Assembly (NCBI GenBank): GCA_038025085.1
Contig: CM076141.1
Location: forward strand, 19,532,001 to 19,596,000
Direction: 5' to 3'
DNA length: 64,000 nucleotides
Source: Tetragonia tetragonoides
Lineage: Eukaryota; Streptophyta; Magnoliopsida; Caryophyllales; Aizoaceae
In this document: positions 42,754 through 54,427 of the stretch, piece by piece
Numbering within the stretch: the first letter of the stretch is position 1
Layout: each line of letters starts with the position of its first letter
Notes under the pieces: generated by a model
What the model was told of the DNA's origin: nothing
The model's database searches: none
What the model saw: the letters and a program-made list of their open reading frames with translations, nothing else
Made by a program: the position numbers and the translations under genes

Positions 42754-43995
42754 TGTGAACCTTGGGGTGTGATTGGTGAGGTGAGTTTTGTGTTGATGAT
42801 GGATTATGGGGTGATGGCCTTTTGGAATGTGGTGGTAAGGCTTTTTTGTGGTGGAGGTAGTCGGGAACATGGCGGTGTAGACGGTTGCAGACGAACAAGC
42901 CTTGCCGATGGCCGGGCCAAACTTTTCTCAATATTTCCCTTCTTCTTCGGACCCCGTATCCTGAATAGGAAGCATGGAGCAAAGTAACAAGAAAGGACCA
43001 CGAGACTCTCACCTAAGAAAGTTGACCCACACATAGAAAACACATTGTCCTAAAAAAAAAACGATCCTTAAGCCTAAATGCCCAAATATTTAAGAAAAAT
43101 AAAGTCGATGAACGAAAAATAAGAAAAATAGAAAAGACGGACTACCCTATTTTTTTATTCTTCTAGGCTGAAAGAAAATGGAAAATGGGATAAAAATAAA
43201 AAAGAAAAAAAAAAGAATATTTCGGTCCTCTTTTTTTTTTTTTTGGAATTTTTTTTTAAGGCGGCATTTTTCTTTTTGCCGTTTTTTTGCTTTTTTTTGT
43301 TTTTTTTTGACCGAATCTGGATTACATAAAAAAAAAAAGAATAAAGAAATAGAAAAAGGCAGAGGGAAAATTGGAACGACTGACTCCTTCTTTTTTGCTA
43401 AAAGAATTCTAAGAAATTGCTCACGACTTTTATAAAATATATCATTGGGAAAATGACGAGTGTTCATCGAATTGAATTCTCGTACCATTTTTGGGCATTA
43501 CGAACTAGCTAAAAATAAAAGTAAAGACTCCTAGCACATAAGTACATGTTGGCACATAGTCACGATATTCATGCATTCTGGCAAGCATTACAACAACATA
43601 GTTACAAGCAAACATGTGATCAGACGGGCAATACAACGACACATGCACAACAAGCAAGCGAATGCACGAATGTGGGCTAGAGGCTTTTGGCTTCTGTGAG
43701 GTTACCACGACAAATTACAATTTCTTTTCGGCGGATGGTCGACACATCAATTGTAATTCTTTTTCACCAACAAGAGTCGATGAGTCATGGGTGAGGAAGC
43801 GGCAGTTTGCACGATAGGACAACTGTATATTCCTTTAGATATACGGGTTGTCTACGAGTTGCGACACAAACTTCCTCGAGGGTCGATAAGGGTCAAAAGG
43901 TTGTGACAAAGCACATGCAAATGATGCAAAATATGGAACATGTTAATAAACAATTAAGCAAACTTGACTTTCGAGTCTCACCCTCTTAAATAAAT
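42754..43995 (-). other. Leader of N4
   Basis: Leader with the conserved Pro/Thr-rich open stretch (about 42804-43000), A/T runs (43050-43400) and the leader inverted repeat (43713-43758). No other gene seen. Confidence 0.55.
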
Positions 43996-44012
43996 CCCCA
44001 GTGAAGTCGCCA
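43996..44012 (-). other. Primer binding site, tRNA-Arg type (N4)
   Basis: TGGCGACTTCACTGGGG on the minus strand, one base inside the LTR; best-preserved copy in the window. Confidence 0.8.
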
Positions 44013-44013
44013 C

Positions 44014-44927
44014 TGTAAGGACCGGGGATTTTCCATCCATTTGTTTCCACGGAGTACGTCCTTATTGAAAATTTGTAAGTTGGGGGTTTAGATAAGTTCA
44101 AGGGACCATCGAGTTAGAAAAGCTTTTGTAAAGACTTGAATTGAATAAAAACCATGAAAGAGGTCACAAATCTGCTATCGGCGTTTTATCGAAGGGACAA
44201 ACCGAAGGGACAATTCGAAGGGACAACCCAATAGCGCGATAAGTGAACTGATCATGTTTTTAGAAAGACTCCCGCTCATATAGAACATATGAGTACCCAA
44301 GAATAATAGGTTCGGGGACGAATGTACGAGGTGGGAAGGTGTTAGGCACCCAACTCGCCCGTTTTATGACGTCCTCTACTAACTCAAGTTTGCTTAATAA
44401 TTTAAAGACATAACTCCCATGCAAAACCGAATTAACAACCTAGACATAGACTATTAATTAGTTCATCACAAGCATCACAACATTTATTTTTAACCCTTGT
44501 TTAGACATGCATTCAGTTGACAAGTTGAGCATTACAACGACAAGACATGCTGGGAAGGACAATATTTAGTAAGCAAAAAAAGACGTTTTTTAGCATGATA
44601 TCTACAGTCGCTAACGTCTTCTATTTCTTGGGCGCCGCTAGTGTTCCGAAAAATATGAAAAGACCGTTTTACCCTTCGGCGGTAAAAGACGGTTTTACCC
44701 CCGATTCGCAACTTGGAGACAGGGAGTCGGAAAAAGTCATGAGAGGTGTAGTTGAAAAGCTCTTGAATGGGACTTTTGAATGGGACTGGAATAAAGGAGT
44801 GATTGAGGAAAAACCTGAGACCTTATCTTTCCTATTAAAGGAAAAAATAGCGTTCAAGTTTATAAATTACTCATTTCATGACCGGGCTTTCGCGGAGAAA
44901 TCTGAAGGCGCTTTTTTGGCGTCTACA
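44014..44927 (-). repeat. N4 5' LTR, promoter region deleted
   Basis: Starts (minus) TGTAGACGCC at 44927 and ends CCTTACA at 44014. Relative to the 3' LTR, about 400 bases around the TATA box and transcription start are missing (near 44590-44640), so it cannot act as a normal promoter now. Confidence 0.85.
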
Positions 44928-44976
44928 TTCAAATGCTAGCAATCGACTCCCGGACCCAGGAAGGTGATTTGAACTT
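44928..44976. other. Short unmatched sequence at the N4/N5 junction
   Basis: About 49 bases between the N4 5' LTR and the truncated start of N5, matching nothing else I can see here. No target duplication can be assigned. Confidence 0.4.
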
Positions 44977-45207
44977 CTTGTGCTCCATGCTTCCTATTCA
45001 GGATAGGGGTCCAAAGAAGAAAGAAAACCTTGAGAAAAGTTGGGCTCGGCCTTCGGCAAGGCTAGTTCGTCTGAAACCGTCTACACCACAAGGTTCCCGA
45101 CTACCTCCACCACAAAAAAGCCTCACCACCACATTCCAAAAGACCATCACCCCATAATCCATCACCACCACAAAGCTCACCTTACCAATCACACCCCCAA
45201 GCTCACA

Positions 45208-46058
45208 ATGACCAAAACTAATGACAAGAAGTTTGATGAGATCATGGGTAATTTGGAAAGGATGCGACTCAAGGTTGAAGATTTGGAAAGAAAGAAAAAG
45301 GATGAAGCAAGCATCCTCTCTGACTCCAGCACCGAAGAGAATGAGCAAGTCACTAAGCTCAAAAAGATTGACTCTATTGCCAACTACAATGCCAATGATG
45401 GTAAGGTTAATCCCAAAATCAAGGGCAAGCTTCCAGCCAAGTTCTCCATGCCCGAGGTTCCGACATTCACTAGAACTGATGATCCACAAAATCACTTCAA
45501 GGCCTTCACTACCGCCATGGTTTTCAGAGGAATTTACAAAAGCATCTACATACACTTGTTCTCACAGACTCTTGATACCTCGACACGTCGTTGGTTCTAC
45601 ACCTTGAATTTGGAAAACTACCATACTTGGTCAGAGTTCACTATAATCTTCCTTGCACTACAAGGAAAATGTTGTCCTTTCCATGACCCTTTGAGAATTA
45701 GAGATCACCAAGAAAGGAAAAGATGAGGGGTTCCTTGCCTTCCTTCAACGTTGGAGGCTAAAGGTGGCCAAACTGGTTGAGAAAAACCTCCGCAAAGTGA
45801 TCAAATATGCCAATTCATCAAGAATCTGCAACCTGTTTATGAGGAACGCCTCCTTTACCAAGCAATTGACTCCTACAACCGGCTCTATGATGTGGTATAT
45901 TGATTGACGATAACCTCTATAGTCAATATCACCGAGTATACGAACATCATACAGACGACTGTCTTCGCCTAACGGATGATATCCAGAGTGTCATTGACAT
46001 AGGAGAGGTTCCACCGCCATTAAGAGATGGTGACGTCGACGACAGAACCCGGAACTAG
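45208..46058 (+). pseudogene. gag: Gag (N5)
   Basis: ATG at 45208 (MTKTNDKKFDEIMGN). The frame is open upstream too, with a His/Pro-rich stretch, but no ATG is available there. Gag domain RRWFYTLNLENYHTWSEF is followed by a small deletion near 45657 that shifts the frame, with another near 45890. Its C-terminal part differs from N2, N4 and N6: after the knuckle remnant it reads DDIQSVIDIGEVPPPLRDGD, like the IQSVIDSGAVSPP of N3, before the shared RN-stop. Confidence 0.8.
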
Positions 46059-46404
46059 TTGGCTACCAGCAACAGCTAGAGAAATCGAGTCTGAGTTCCC
46101 AAGTTTTGTCGAGTTAGGTTCTTAGCTAAATCTTTAGGTTGAGTGTGGAATAGGGGGTGTTCCCCTTTTTACTTTTCTTTCTAAGTCTAGTTTCTTTTTG
46201 ACGGGAATTAGAGACCCTCTTCTCTAAAGTCATGTGTGCTTATATTTTGTTGCAAATCAATAAAAATTCCTCTTGCTCATTTCTTCATTTGTTTAGCTAT
46301 TGACAAATCCGATGAACTCAAATTTGCATAAATCATTAACTAATCAATTTGAGCAATGTAAATAAACTTCGCAAAACAAGAATGCAAATTATCTCTTTTT
46401 ACAG
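46059..46404 (+). other. Intron-like spacer between gag and integrase (N5)
   Basis: Homologous to 9006-9349; contains AATCAATAAAAATTCCTC and ends TCTTTTTACAG at 46404. Confidence 0.5.
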
Positions 46405-47764
46405 GAATTCGAGTAGCTGAACTCTCTCAACGATGCCACTCCACAAGGAGAAGCGAGCCAACTTTCTGCAATAATCTCGATACAGGCCTAATCCTGGCTC
46501 CGATCGAAGAAGATCCTTGGTACCAAGATGTATTCAAATACATCACCAAAGGAATATACCCTCAAGAAGCACCAATAAGAGCTCAACGGGCCATCCGTCT
46601 CTTAGCGGTGCAATACATAGAATACAAGGGGGTTCTATATAAGAAGTCCCACAACGGGGTCAACCTCAGATGCGTCAACTCCGAAGAAGCAGCAGAGATC
46701 ATGGACGAGGTACAGAATGGAGTGTGCGGACCACATATGAATGGTCGAATGCTCTCTCGAAATGCCCTACAACTAGGATACTACTGGACCACTATGGAAA
46801 GGGATTGTTACGACTATGTCAAGAAATGCAAGAAGTGTCAGATATGTGCCAACCTACAGCATATGCCACCCTCAATGCTCCACAACTTCACATCCCCTTG
46901 GCCATTCTCCGCATGGGGAATATTAGATATCATCTGTAAAATCATCCGAAAAGGCTCGGGAGGACATGAATACATCCTAGTAGCCATAGACTATTTTACC
47001 AAATGGGTTGAAGCCCAATCCTATACCATACTTACCTCCAAACAAGTGTCCAAATTCATAAGGAACAACATCATCTGCCGATACGGCGTTCCGTATGAAA
47101 GTATTAGTGACCATGGATCCCATTTCAAGGTCGAAACAGCCACCCTCCTAAAGAACTACGAAATCCAACACCACAAATCATCCCTTTCTCGTCCCCAAAC
47201 CAAAGGCACGGAGGAAGCCACCAACAAAAACCTCAAGACTATCATTGAAAAGATGATAGAAAACTACAAAGATTGACCTATAAAACTACCATTTGCCCTT
47301 TGGGATATGGGTCATCAATATGATCCTCCACAAGAGCGACACCTTATTCCCTAGTCTACGGAATGGAAACAGTGCTACCCATAGAAGTTCAACTACCCTC
47401 TATGCGCATAGCCCTAGAGGGTGAAATTCCCGAAACCCAATTGTTGCAAGCCCTCTACGAGGAACTCATGTTCACAGATGAAAGACGCATACGGGCCCTA
47501 GACCATTCCCACATGTACCAGCAACGCATGGTAAGAGCATTCAACAAAAAGGTTCGACCTCAAAATTTGAAGGAAGGAGACTTAGTTTGGAAAGAATTGC
47601 GTGCCCCAGTTATCGACCCTAGAGGAAAATTTCGACCAAATTGGTCCGGTCCGTTGATCATTAAAGAAATCTTATCAGGAGGCGCAGTTCGACTGATGGA
47701 CATTGATGGCATCAAGTTCAGTCAGCTCACCAACATGGAAAAACTGAAGAAGTGCTACGTCTAA
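46405..47764 (+). pseudogene. Integrase (N5)
   Basis: Frame open from just after the splice-acceptor-like site (IRVAELSQRCHSTRRSEPTF) through RMLSRNALQLGYYWTTMERD, KKCKKCQIC, HEYILVAIDYFTKWVEA, ISDHGSHFKVE, and a mutated third motif (KGTEEATNK for NGAVEAANK). TGG to TGA at 47274 and a frameshift near 47305 follow. The C-terminal module (RGKFRPNWSGPLIIKEIL) is open to TAA at 47762. One of the best-preserved integrases here. Confidence 0.9.
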
Positions 47765-47833
47765 AAAAAAAATATTCCGAAAATCAAAAAAAAAAAAAAA
47801 AGAAACGTACACAAATTGAACAAACTACGCTGA

Positions 47834-47859
47834 ACTGATTCCACACTGGATACATAGGT
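47834..47859 (+). promoter_or_regulatory. Conserved post-pol element (N5)
   Basis: CTGATTCCACACTGGATACATAGG, one base different from the consensus GGATACGTAGG. Confidence 0.6.
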
Positions 47860-48068
47860 AACCCTTTTAAGGGGCACGACCAAAATCAATCCAAAATTCC
47901 ATTCAACTCATTCAAAAGGGATAATCTTTATTCAAACCTGAACGAATAAGCTTACATTGCAAAAAATTAAACTTCCTAAGGTCAAAAAAAAAGTGCAAAT
48001 ACGAGGGTCTAAGCTAAACAAATTCCTATTATTTTTGAAAATAGACTTGCTTTTTAAAGAAAACTACT

Positions 48069-49354
48069 TTAATCCTTCTTCCCTATAGAAGGCTTCATTG
48101 AAGAAATCTCCTTTGAAGGACCCTGGCTTGAGGACGACTTATGATCGCTTCCTTGAGCTGGGGGCTTGCCCCTTTTCAGTACGTGATAGCCTTCCTCATA
48201 AGGCCCTTCCTTTCTTTTCTTGCTTCCTGTTCTTGAGTCATACTTAGGCTTTAGTTGGTCGCACTCCTCATGACGAAGGGCTCGTCTCGCTTCTCAATAA
48301 CTACAGGAAAGCCAGTTCAAGTAGGTCTCAGAAAATTGAGTCGGGGCAATCACCCGAGGCACAGCCCGGCGATCCCAGCTACGCCAATATTTTCCCCAAT
48401 CCTTAGCAAACTCGGTGGCAACACCAAGATAGGCTGTCTCATAGTCTCCTGACGAGGAATAACCTTTTTCAACCCATATTGCCTCATAACCCGAGAGGGA
48501 AAGAAGAAGGTACTCTTGTACAACCCCACTATGGTAGTATGAGGGATAAATTTGTCGCAAGCCACTAAAGAGGGCAAGCTCCACCAGGTCACATGCCAAC
48601 GGATAACAGGTCCTGCATGGAAAAAGGCATCCCATTCAGCAAGGGTCTTTTCATCATATAGCCTTTTTCTAACCAAGAAGCTAGCAGCGGTATAAGTTTT
48701 CTTTGACCAGGCTCGAGGGGTACGAGCTATCATCTTCTCCTGCGATTCTATCAACCTTAGATACACACATAACCAAACTTGAAGCAGCAGGCGGATGCCA
48801 GAAAAAGCTTCATGAGGCAAAATTTTCAACCTGTCAAGCCCTAGAATAGTTTCCCCTACAACCAGATGCAAAGGAGAATGCCCTTCAGACATTTGATTAA
48901 CCACTCGCAACTACGAGGCTTTACCCAAGTTGGTAGTACAAAGGCTTGTCGACGACAACACCTAAATATCACATACTGTTCAGAAGAAATAGTAAACTTT
49001 TCACAAATTTGAACTAAGTCCACATCGACACCGAGAATCATGCAAACCTAGAGATTTTCTGTACTGATTGCTAAAACTATCCCTCAAATAAGGCACAACT
49101 GGGGGAGGAACATAAGACATATTAGTAATCGCAGCAAATTCTTCAACTAGGGGGCATAAGTCAGAGTTACCAAAACGGAAAACATGCAAGTCAGGGTCCC
49201 AATAATTCAGAGCAGATCGAAGAAGGGGCCACAAAATTTTGGTTGGTCGTAAAGCCAATAAGGTAGAGATATGATACGGAGCCATTTCAAGTTTATCTTC
49301 TATGGTCAGATTTTTACACCAAGCATCGGACATGTTTTCAAAGGATTTCACCAT
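48069..49354 (-). pseudogene. Antisense DUF7745-like gene (N5)
   Basis: ATG at 49354 (MVKSFENMSDAWCKN), 65 bases below TATAAATA (49419-49426, minus). Contains LNYWDPDLHVFRFGNSDLCP and EEFAAITNMSYVPP. A short deletion after RKSLGL shifts the frame near 49045. Another deletion removes part of the AESSNLGRAS region near 48930. LRLIESQEKMIARTPRAW and VIRWHVTWWSLPSLVACDKF follow, then frameshifts near 48430. No intron. Confidence 0.8.
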
Positions 49355-49940
49355 GGTAGAAGCTTTGAGATAGCTAAATTCTGAAAAGGAGATACGGCAT
49401 TGGACATCCCGTAAATCCTATTTATAGGCAAAGAATCGGGTCAAAAAAGTCAGAAATCCACGAAAGAGGCCCAAAGCCAGAGCCACCAACGACTCTGGCC
49501 AGCACCGCTCGCGACCTTTTTCTCTAGCCCAGCGCCGCTGGCAGCCTTGGCCTCAGCCTAGACGATTTTTCTCCTTTTGCTCCAGCCCGCCCACTTGATC
49601 TATTTTGCTCGGTTTAAGCCCAGTTTTTCAAATGCACAACGGAATTATAAAGACCAAGACTCTCTTAGTTTTATTATTATTTTTTTCCATTTTCTTTTCT
49701 TTATTATTATTCTTTTTTAGGGGGTATAATATGTGTAATTTTTGCTTTTTCTTGCAATTTTTACACTATTTCTTAATTTTATTCCCTAAATTGTGGCCTA
49801 CTCTCTACTGTATAACACATTGCATACTTAGAGATCAGACGGGCATAATCGAGTCATCATAGCATACATATCATATAAAATACATAAAAACAGGAGTTCA
49901 AAGTTTCAAGGCCAATGTTTACAAAGCTATTCTACATTGC

Positions 49941-52639
49941 TCAACCGGAGTCATCATCGCCATTGCTGTCAGCCTCATTTTCAACAGATGGTCACTGGCC
50001 ATAGTTCCCGGCCGAATAGTGGAAGGAGCCCTGAGTACTAAACGAGCTATAAATGGGCCTGTTGTTGTTAGGCCTCATATCCCGTCCATTATATGCTGGC
50101 GCATGCATAGGGGTACCTGCCGGAAACCCCTCTCTAAAGAAGCTCTCTGTGGCCTGGCCAGCAAAGTCCATAGCCATATCCTGATATGAAGGCCCAGTTT
50201 GAGGCACGACCCATCCATGGGCGTTCGCCCAACCTCCAGCCATAGGGTTCACAGTAGGCCTACTATCGAAAGAAGGCTGAAAACCCACCGGAGAAAACAT
50301 CTCAGGCACAGGAATGTGCGGCACAGAAGGTCCGGGCGCCTCATCAACATGAGGCCTGGTCACAACTACAGGAGGGAACGAGCAACAGATGGCCTGCTCG
50401 CCGAAGAAACACTCGCAGCGAAAGAATGTCGGGGTCCCACCAAAGAAGAGGACTACGACATCTGCAAACCAATCAAGACCAAAATGTTAAGTTAAGCACT
50501 TCACTTAGCTAAACAAAGAATAAAAGTCTACTTACATCAACAGTGTTGGACCGAGAACTCTTCCCTTTGCCCATCACCCGACTATAGCCTTTGTTCAACA
50601 GATGGAGCTGCCTGAAAACCTTGGAAATCTGCTCCTGGTTCAGCTACAAGAAGAGACAGAAGATATGGTCAACATTCAAAAGCAAACACGAAACACAAGA
50701 AGGGATAAAAAAAACTTACCCCCGTACAACCATCAAGCAAGGGTAAGCCCTCCACGGTCTCCCCATCAGCAGTATATAGAGGGAACTCCTCTACTATATG
50801 TCCCCCACTCTCACCAATGTACCTCACCTCATTGCTCGGCAAGGTCACGCTTGGGGGCTGACCCCGAGGAACTGTAGAATGGGACCTCCTAGGACCTTGA
50901 GGAGCCAAACGACCCGCCTACAAAACACAAAAGTCAGTATATCACGCATATAGCTGAGACGAGCACAAATAAAGGTCTTACCTCAGAAGTGAGGTCCGGC
51001 ATCAGACGACCCAAGCAATAGGCCAGGTACACAGCCGTACGATCCAAGCCAGCAATCTCCGACTCAATAAACTCTGTGGTCGTCATACCACGAGCCACGA
51101 CCCTCAAGTCCTCCACGCTCAGGCTGTGCAGGTAGAACATGGTCATCGGAGGGTCCTCCGAAACCAAATGACCACCCAAGGAAGGATAGACAAGCCGAGT
51201 CAAGCGGTCCCCCAAGTACCACACAAAGCCAAATGGCCCCTCAAAGACCACCCGAAAGGAAGATACCCTAAAATACTCGACGATAATATGGGGAGGAACC
51301 CCAGGAATACCGTCGAAGGCAGTCCACGACACCTGCAGATTACCTGATCAAAGTTCATTCACACCAAATGGACCAAAAAAAATACATAAGCAAATCAAAG
51401 GCAACATACCTCAGACGCAGCATGACTCTCAAAGGTAGCACGGAAATGCTCCAAAGAGGTAAATGGGTGGTTATCTTTACGAATTCACCGTGAACCTAGT
51501 GGCGACATCCTCAAACCAGGACGGTGAGGACCAAAAGCGGGAAAATACTCAAAGAACCACAGCTGCCATACAAGCTAAAAATGATAAGCTGCAATTCTCC
51601 GAAAAAGCATGCATGTGCAAAGGAAAAGGGAAATATATGTTCCTACCTCTAGTAAATTCCACAGGCCTGAGATAGACACCCTCTCACTCGTCGGCCTAGG
51701 CCTACAAGCCTGACGGCACCATCTCACCAAGGTAGCATATGCAGGGGCACCAAAGTTGTACTCATGGACCATGGACAAGTCGTCCAAACATATCAAGAAG
51801 ACGACCTGACACACGCTCTTCTTCTGAGCGAAAATGGTCGACCCCAACAAGCAAGCTAACGAATGACGGGCCATCTGCTCCTCAATAAGCCGTTGCTCCG
51901 CCAAAGCCGCCCATAACCTCGGCAAGGAAACCCGGTCATCTCTAAAATGGACGAACAAAGGCCCATAAAGCTCAAGCAACCTATCACTCTGCCGATGGAA
52001 ATACACATCATACTGTATACGACGTCCTTTAAAAGATAAGCCCGTCCGCACAGCAAACTGATAGGGGGTAGGAAACATCTCCCCCACAGGCGTATGGAAG
52101 GTGTTCGTAGTATCCCAGAACCTCTCCAATAACCCCCGAGCGATGATCCTAGTGTCCTCAAAGTGACAAGCTGACAAAAAGTGCCCAAAACCTGAACCCT
52201 GCACTAGGTCCCTAGCTCCAACAGAAAAAGTCTCCAACATCATAGCCCAAAGGGAAGTAGACCCATGAGCCTGCAGCAAAACACCAATACCCTAGCCAAC
52301 AAACAAAATTTTCTCAACACCCCACATACTACCAATACAGCCAAAATCATTCCACACAAATTATATACAGCTGACCACCAATCCAGTAGAAGTCCCAATT
52401 TGTTCGTGTGCCGAAGCACTAACAGTTTAAATTTTCAGTTCAAAAAAATTTATAACTGAACAGAACCAAAAAAAAGAGAGAGTCAGAAAACATACCAACT
52501 GAAGGACAGACAGATGACTCTACCTGTCCAGTAGCAAAATACTACGGTCCCAAACCCTAGTCGGGCGCCAGTCCATCCGCTTGAACGAATCCTGGTACAA
52601 ACGTGCCATGTCTGCATGTCAAGCAAGGAGCGTACTAGT
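49941..52639 (-). pseudogene. Antisense PMD gene, exon 1 truncated (N5)
   Basis: Exons on the minus strand: 1 (partial) 52639-52496, 2 52270-51647, 3 51562-51410, 4 51332-50982, 5 50917-50720, 6 50643-50536, 7 50461-49941 (TGA). All six introns keep GT and AG, including the intron 3 acceptor TGCAG that is mutated in N1 and N7. Exon 2: LLERFWDTTNTFHTPVGEMF. Exon 4: VYLAYCLGRLMPDLTSE. Exon 7: DMAMDFAGQATESFF and SFHYSAGNYGQ. The head of exon 1 with the ATG is removed at the N5/N6 junction. Small indels occur in exons 2 and 7. Confidence 0.87.
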
Positions 52640-52845
52640 AAAAGGAATCGATTGGGCTGAGGTCAGGGCCGGTAGCGGCGCTGGGGTGAAGATGAGGGGC
52701 GCCAACGGCGCTGGTCACAACCGCTAGCGGCGCTGGCGGCTCTGACTTTGAGCCTTTTTCGTGGATTTCTGACTTTTTACTGGATGTCCAAAGCCGTATC
52801 TCCTTCTCAGACTTTAGCTCTCTCAAATTTCCCCAAGCTTCTACC

Positions 52846-54117
52846 ATGGTGAAATCTTTTGAAAACCTGTTCGTTGCCTGGTGTAAAAATCTCATCATAG
52901 AAGATAAACTTGAACTGGCTCCGTACCATATCTCTACCTTATTGGCTTTAAGACCAAATTTTGTGGCCCCTCCTTCGATCTGCTCTGAATTATTGGGAAC
53001 CTGACTTGCATGTTTTCCGTTTTGGTAACTCTGAATTATGCCCTCTAGTTGAAGAATTTGCTGCGATTACTAATATGTCTGATGTTCTTCCCCCAACTAT
53101 GCCTTATTTGAGGGATGGTTTTAGCAATCAGTACAGGAAATATCTAGGTTTGACATCTGCAGAAGCCAAAAGCATGATTCTCGGTGTCGATGTGGACTTA
53201 GTTCAAATTTGTGAAAAGTTTGCTATTTCTTATGAATAGGATGTGATATTTAGGCGTTGTCGTCGCCAGGCTGTTGTACTTTGCCTATTAAATCGCCTAT
53301 TGTTTGCTAGTGCAGAGTCTTCCAACTTGGGTAGAACCTCGTTGTTGCTAGTGGTTAATCAAATGGTTGAACGACATTCTCCTTTGCATCTGGTTGTAGG
53401 GGAAACTGTTCTAGGGCTTGACAGGTTGAAATTTTCACCTCACGAAACTTTTTCTGGCAGCCCCCTGCTGCTTCAAGTTTGGTTATGTGAGCATCTAAGG
53501 TTGATAGAATCTCCGGAGAAAATGATAGCTCGTACCTCTCGAGCCTGGTCAAAGAAAACTTATACCGCTGCTAGCTCCTTGGTTAGAAAAAGGATATATG
53601 ATGAAAAGACCATTTCTGAATGGGATGCCTTTTTCCGTGTAGGACCTGTTATCCGTTGGCATGTGACCAGGAGTACCTTCTTCTTTCTTTCTAGGGTTAT
53701 GAGGCAATATGGGTTGAAGCAGGTTATCCCTCGTTAGGAGACCACGAGACCGCCTACGTTAGCTCTGACCACCGAGTTTGCTGAGGATTGGGGAAAATAT
53801 TGGCATAGCCGGGATCGCTGGATTGTACGTCGGGTGATTGCCCCGACTCATGTTTCTGAGACCTACTTGAACTGGCTTTCCTATAGTTATGGAGAAGCGA
53901 GACGAGCCCTTCGTCATGAGGAGTGGGACCAACTAAAGCCTAAGCATGACTCAAGAACAGGAAGCAATAAAAGAAAGGAAGAGCCTTATGAGGAAGGCTA
54001 TCACGTACTGAAAAGAAGCAACCCCCAGCTCAAGTAAGCGATCATAAGTCGTCCTCAAGCCAGGGTCCTTCAAAGAAGAACTCTTCAACGAAACCTTCTA
54101 AAGGGAAGAAAGATTAA
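52846..54117 (+). pseudogene. Antisense DUF7745-like gene (N6)
   Basis: ATG at 52846 (MVKSFENLFVAWCKN). A 5-base deletion near 52953 shifts the frame. LNYWEPDLHVFRFGNSELCP and EEFAAITNMSDVL then read in another frame to TAG at 53237, which replaces the CAG of EQD. The next block has RQAVVLCLLNRLLFASAESS, HLRLIESPEKMIARTSRAW, VIRWHVT, then a small deletion of the WWSL region. The basic tail ends at TAA 54115. The TATA segment upstream is deleted. A GC island (CCGCTAGCGGCGCTGGCGGC) lies at 52668-52740. Confidence 0.8.
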
Positions 54118-54255
54118 TGTAGTTTTCTTTAGCAAGCAAGTCTAGTTTTAAAAAAAAATAGGAATTTGTTTACCTTAAACCCTCGTAGTTGCATTTTTTT
54201 TTTTTGACCTTAGGAAGTTTAATTTTTTGCAATGTAAGCTTATTCGTTTAGTTTG

Positions 54256-54261
54256 AATAAA
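54256..54261 (+). terminator. Poly(A) signal of antisense DUF7745-like gene (N6)
   Basis: AATAAA 139 bases after the stop, same position as in N4. Confidence 0.5.
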
Positions 54262-54329
54262 GATTATCCCTTTTGAATGAGTTGAATGGACTTTTGGATT
54301 GATTTCGGCCAGGCCCCTTAAAAGGGTTA

Positions 54330-54355
54330 CCTACGCATCCGGTGTGGAATTAGGC
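54330..54355 (-). promoter_or_regulatory. Conserved post-pol element (N6)
   Basis: On the minus strand CCTAATTCCACACCGGATGCGTAGG, slightly diverged. Confidence 0.55.
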
Positions 54356-54427
54356 CAGCGTAGGTCATTCCATTTGTGTACGTCTCTTTTTTTTTTTTTT
54401 ACATTTTGAAATTATTTATTTATTTAT

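Larger units (their letters stand above)
33447..44927 (-). mobile_element. Family-N copy N4, complete non-autonomous element
   Basis: The only copy in the window with both LTRs and the whole interior. On the minus strand: 5' LTR 44927-44014, primer site, leader, gag, intron-like spacer, integrase. On the plus strand, antisense: PMD (36150-38221) and DUF7745-like (38810-40126). Then repeats, hairpin, polypurine tract and 3' LTR. It is 11.5 kb long with no protease, RT or RNase H. Confidence 0.88.
44977..52639 (+). mobile_element. Family-N copy N5, both ends truncated
   Basis: Begins just upstream of gag (GTGCTCCATGCTTCC) without LTR or primer site, then gag, spacer, integrase, antisense DUF7745-like and PMD genes, and ends inside PMD exon 1 at the junction with N6. 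Confidence 0.85.
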
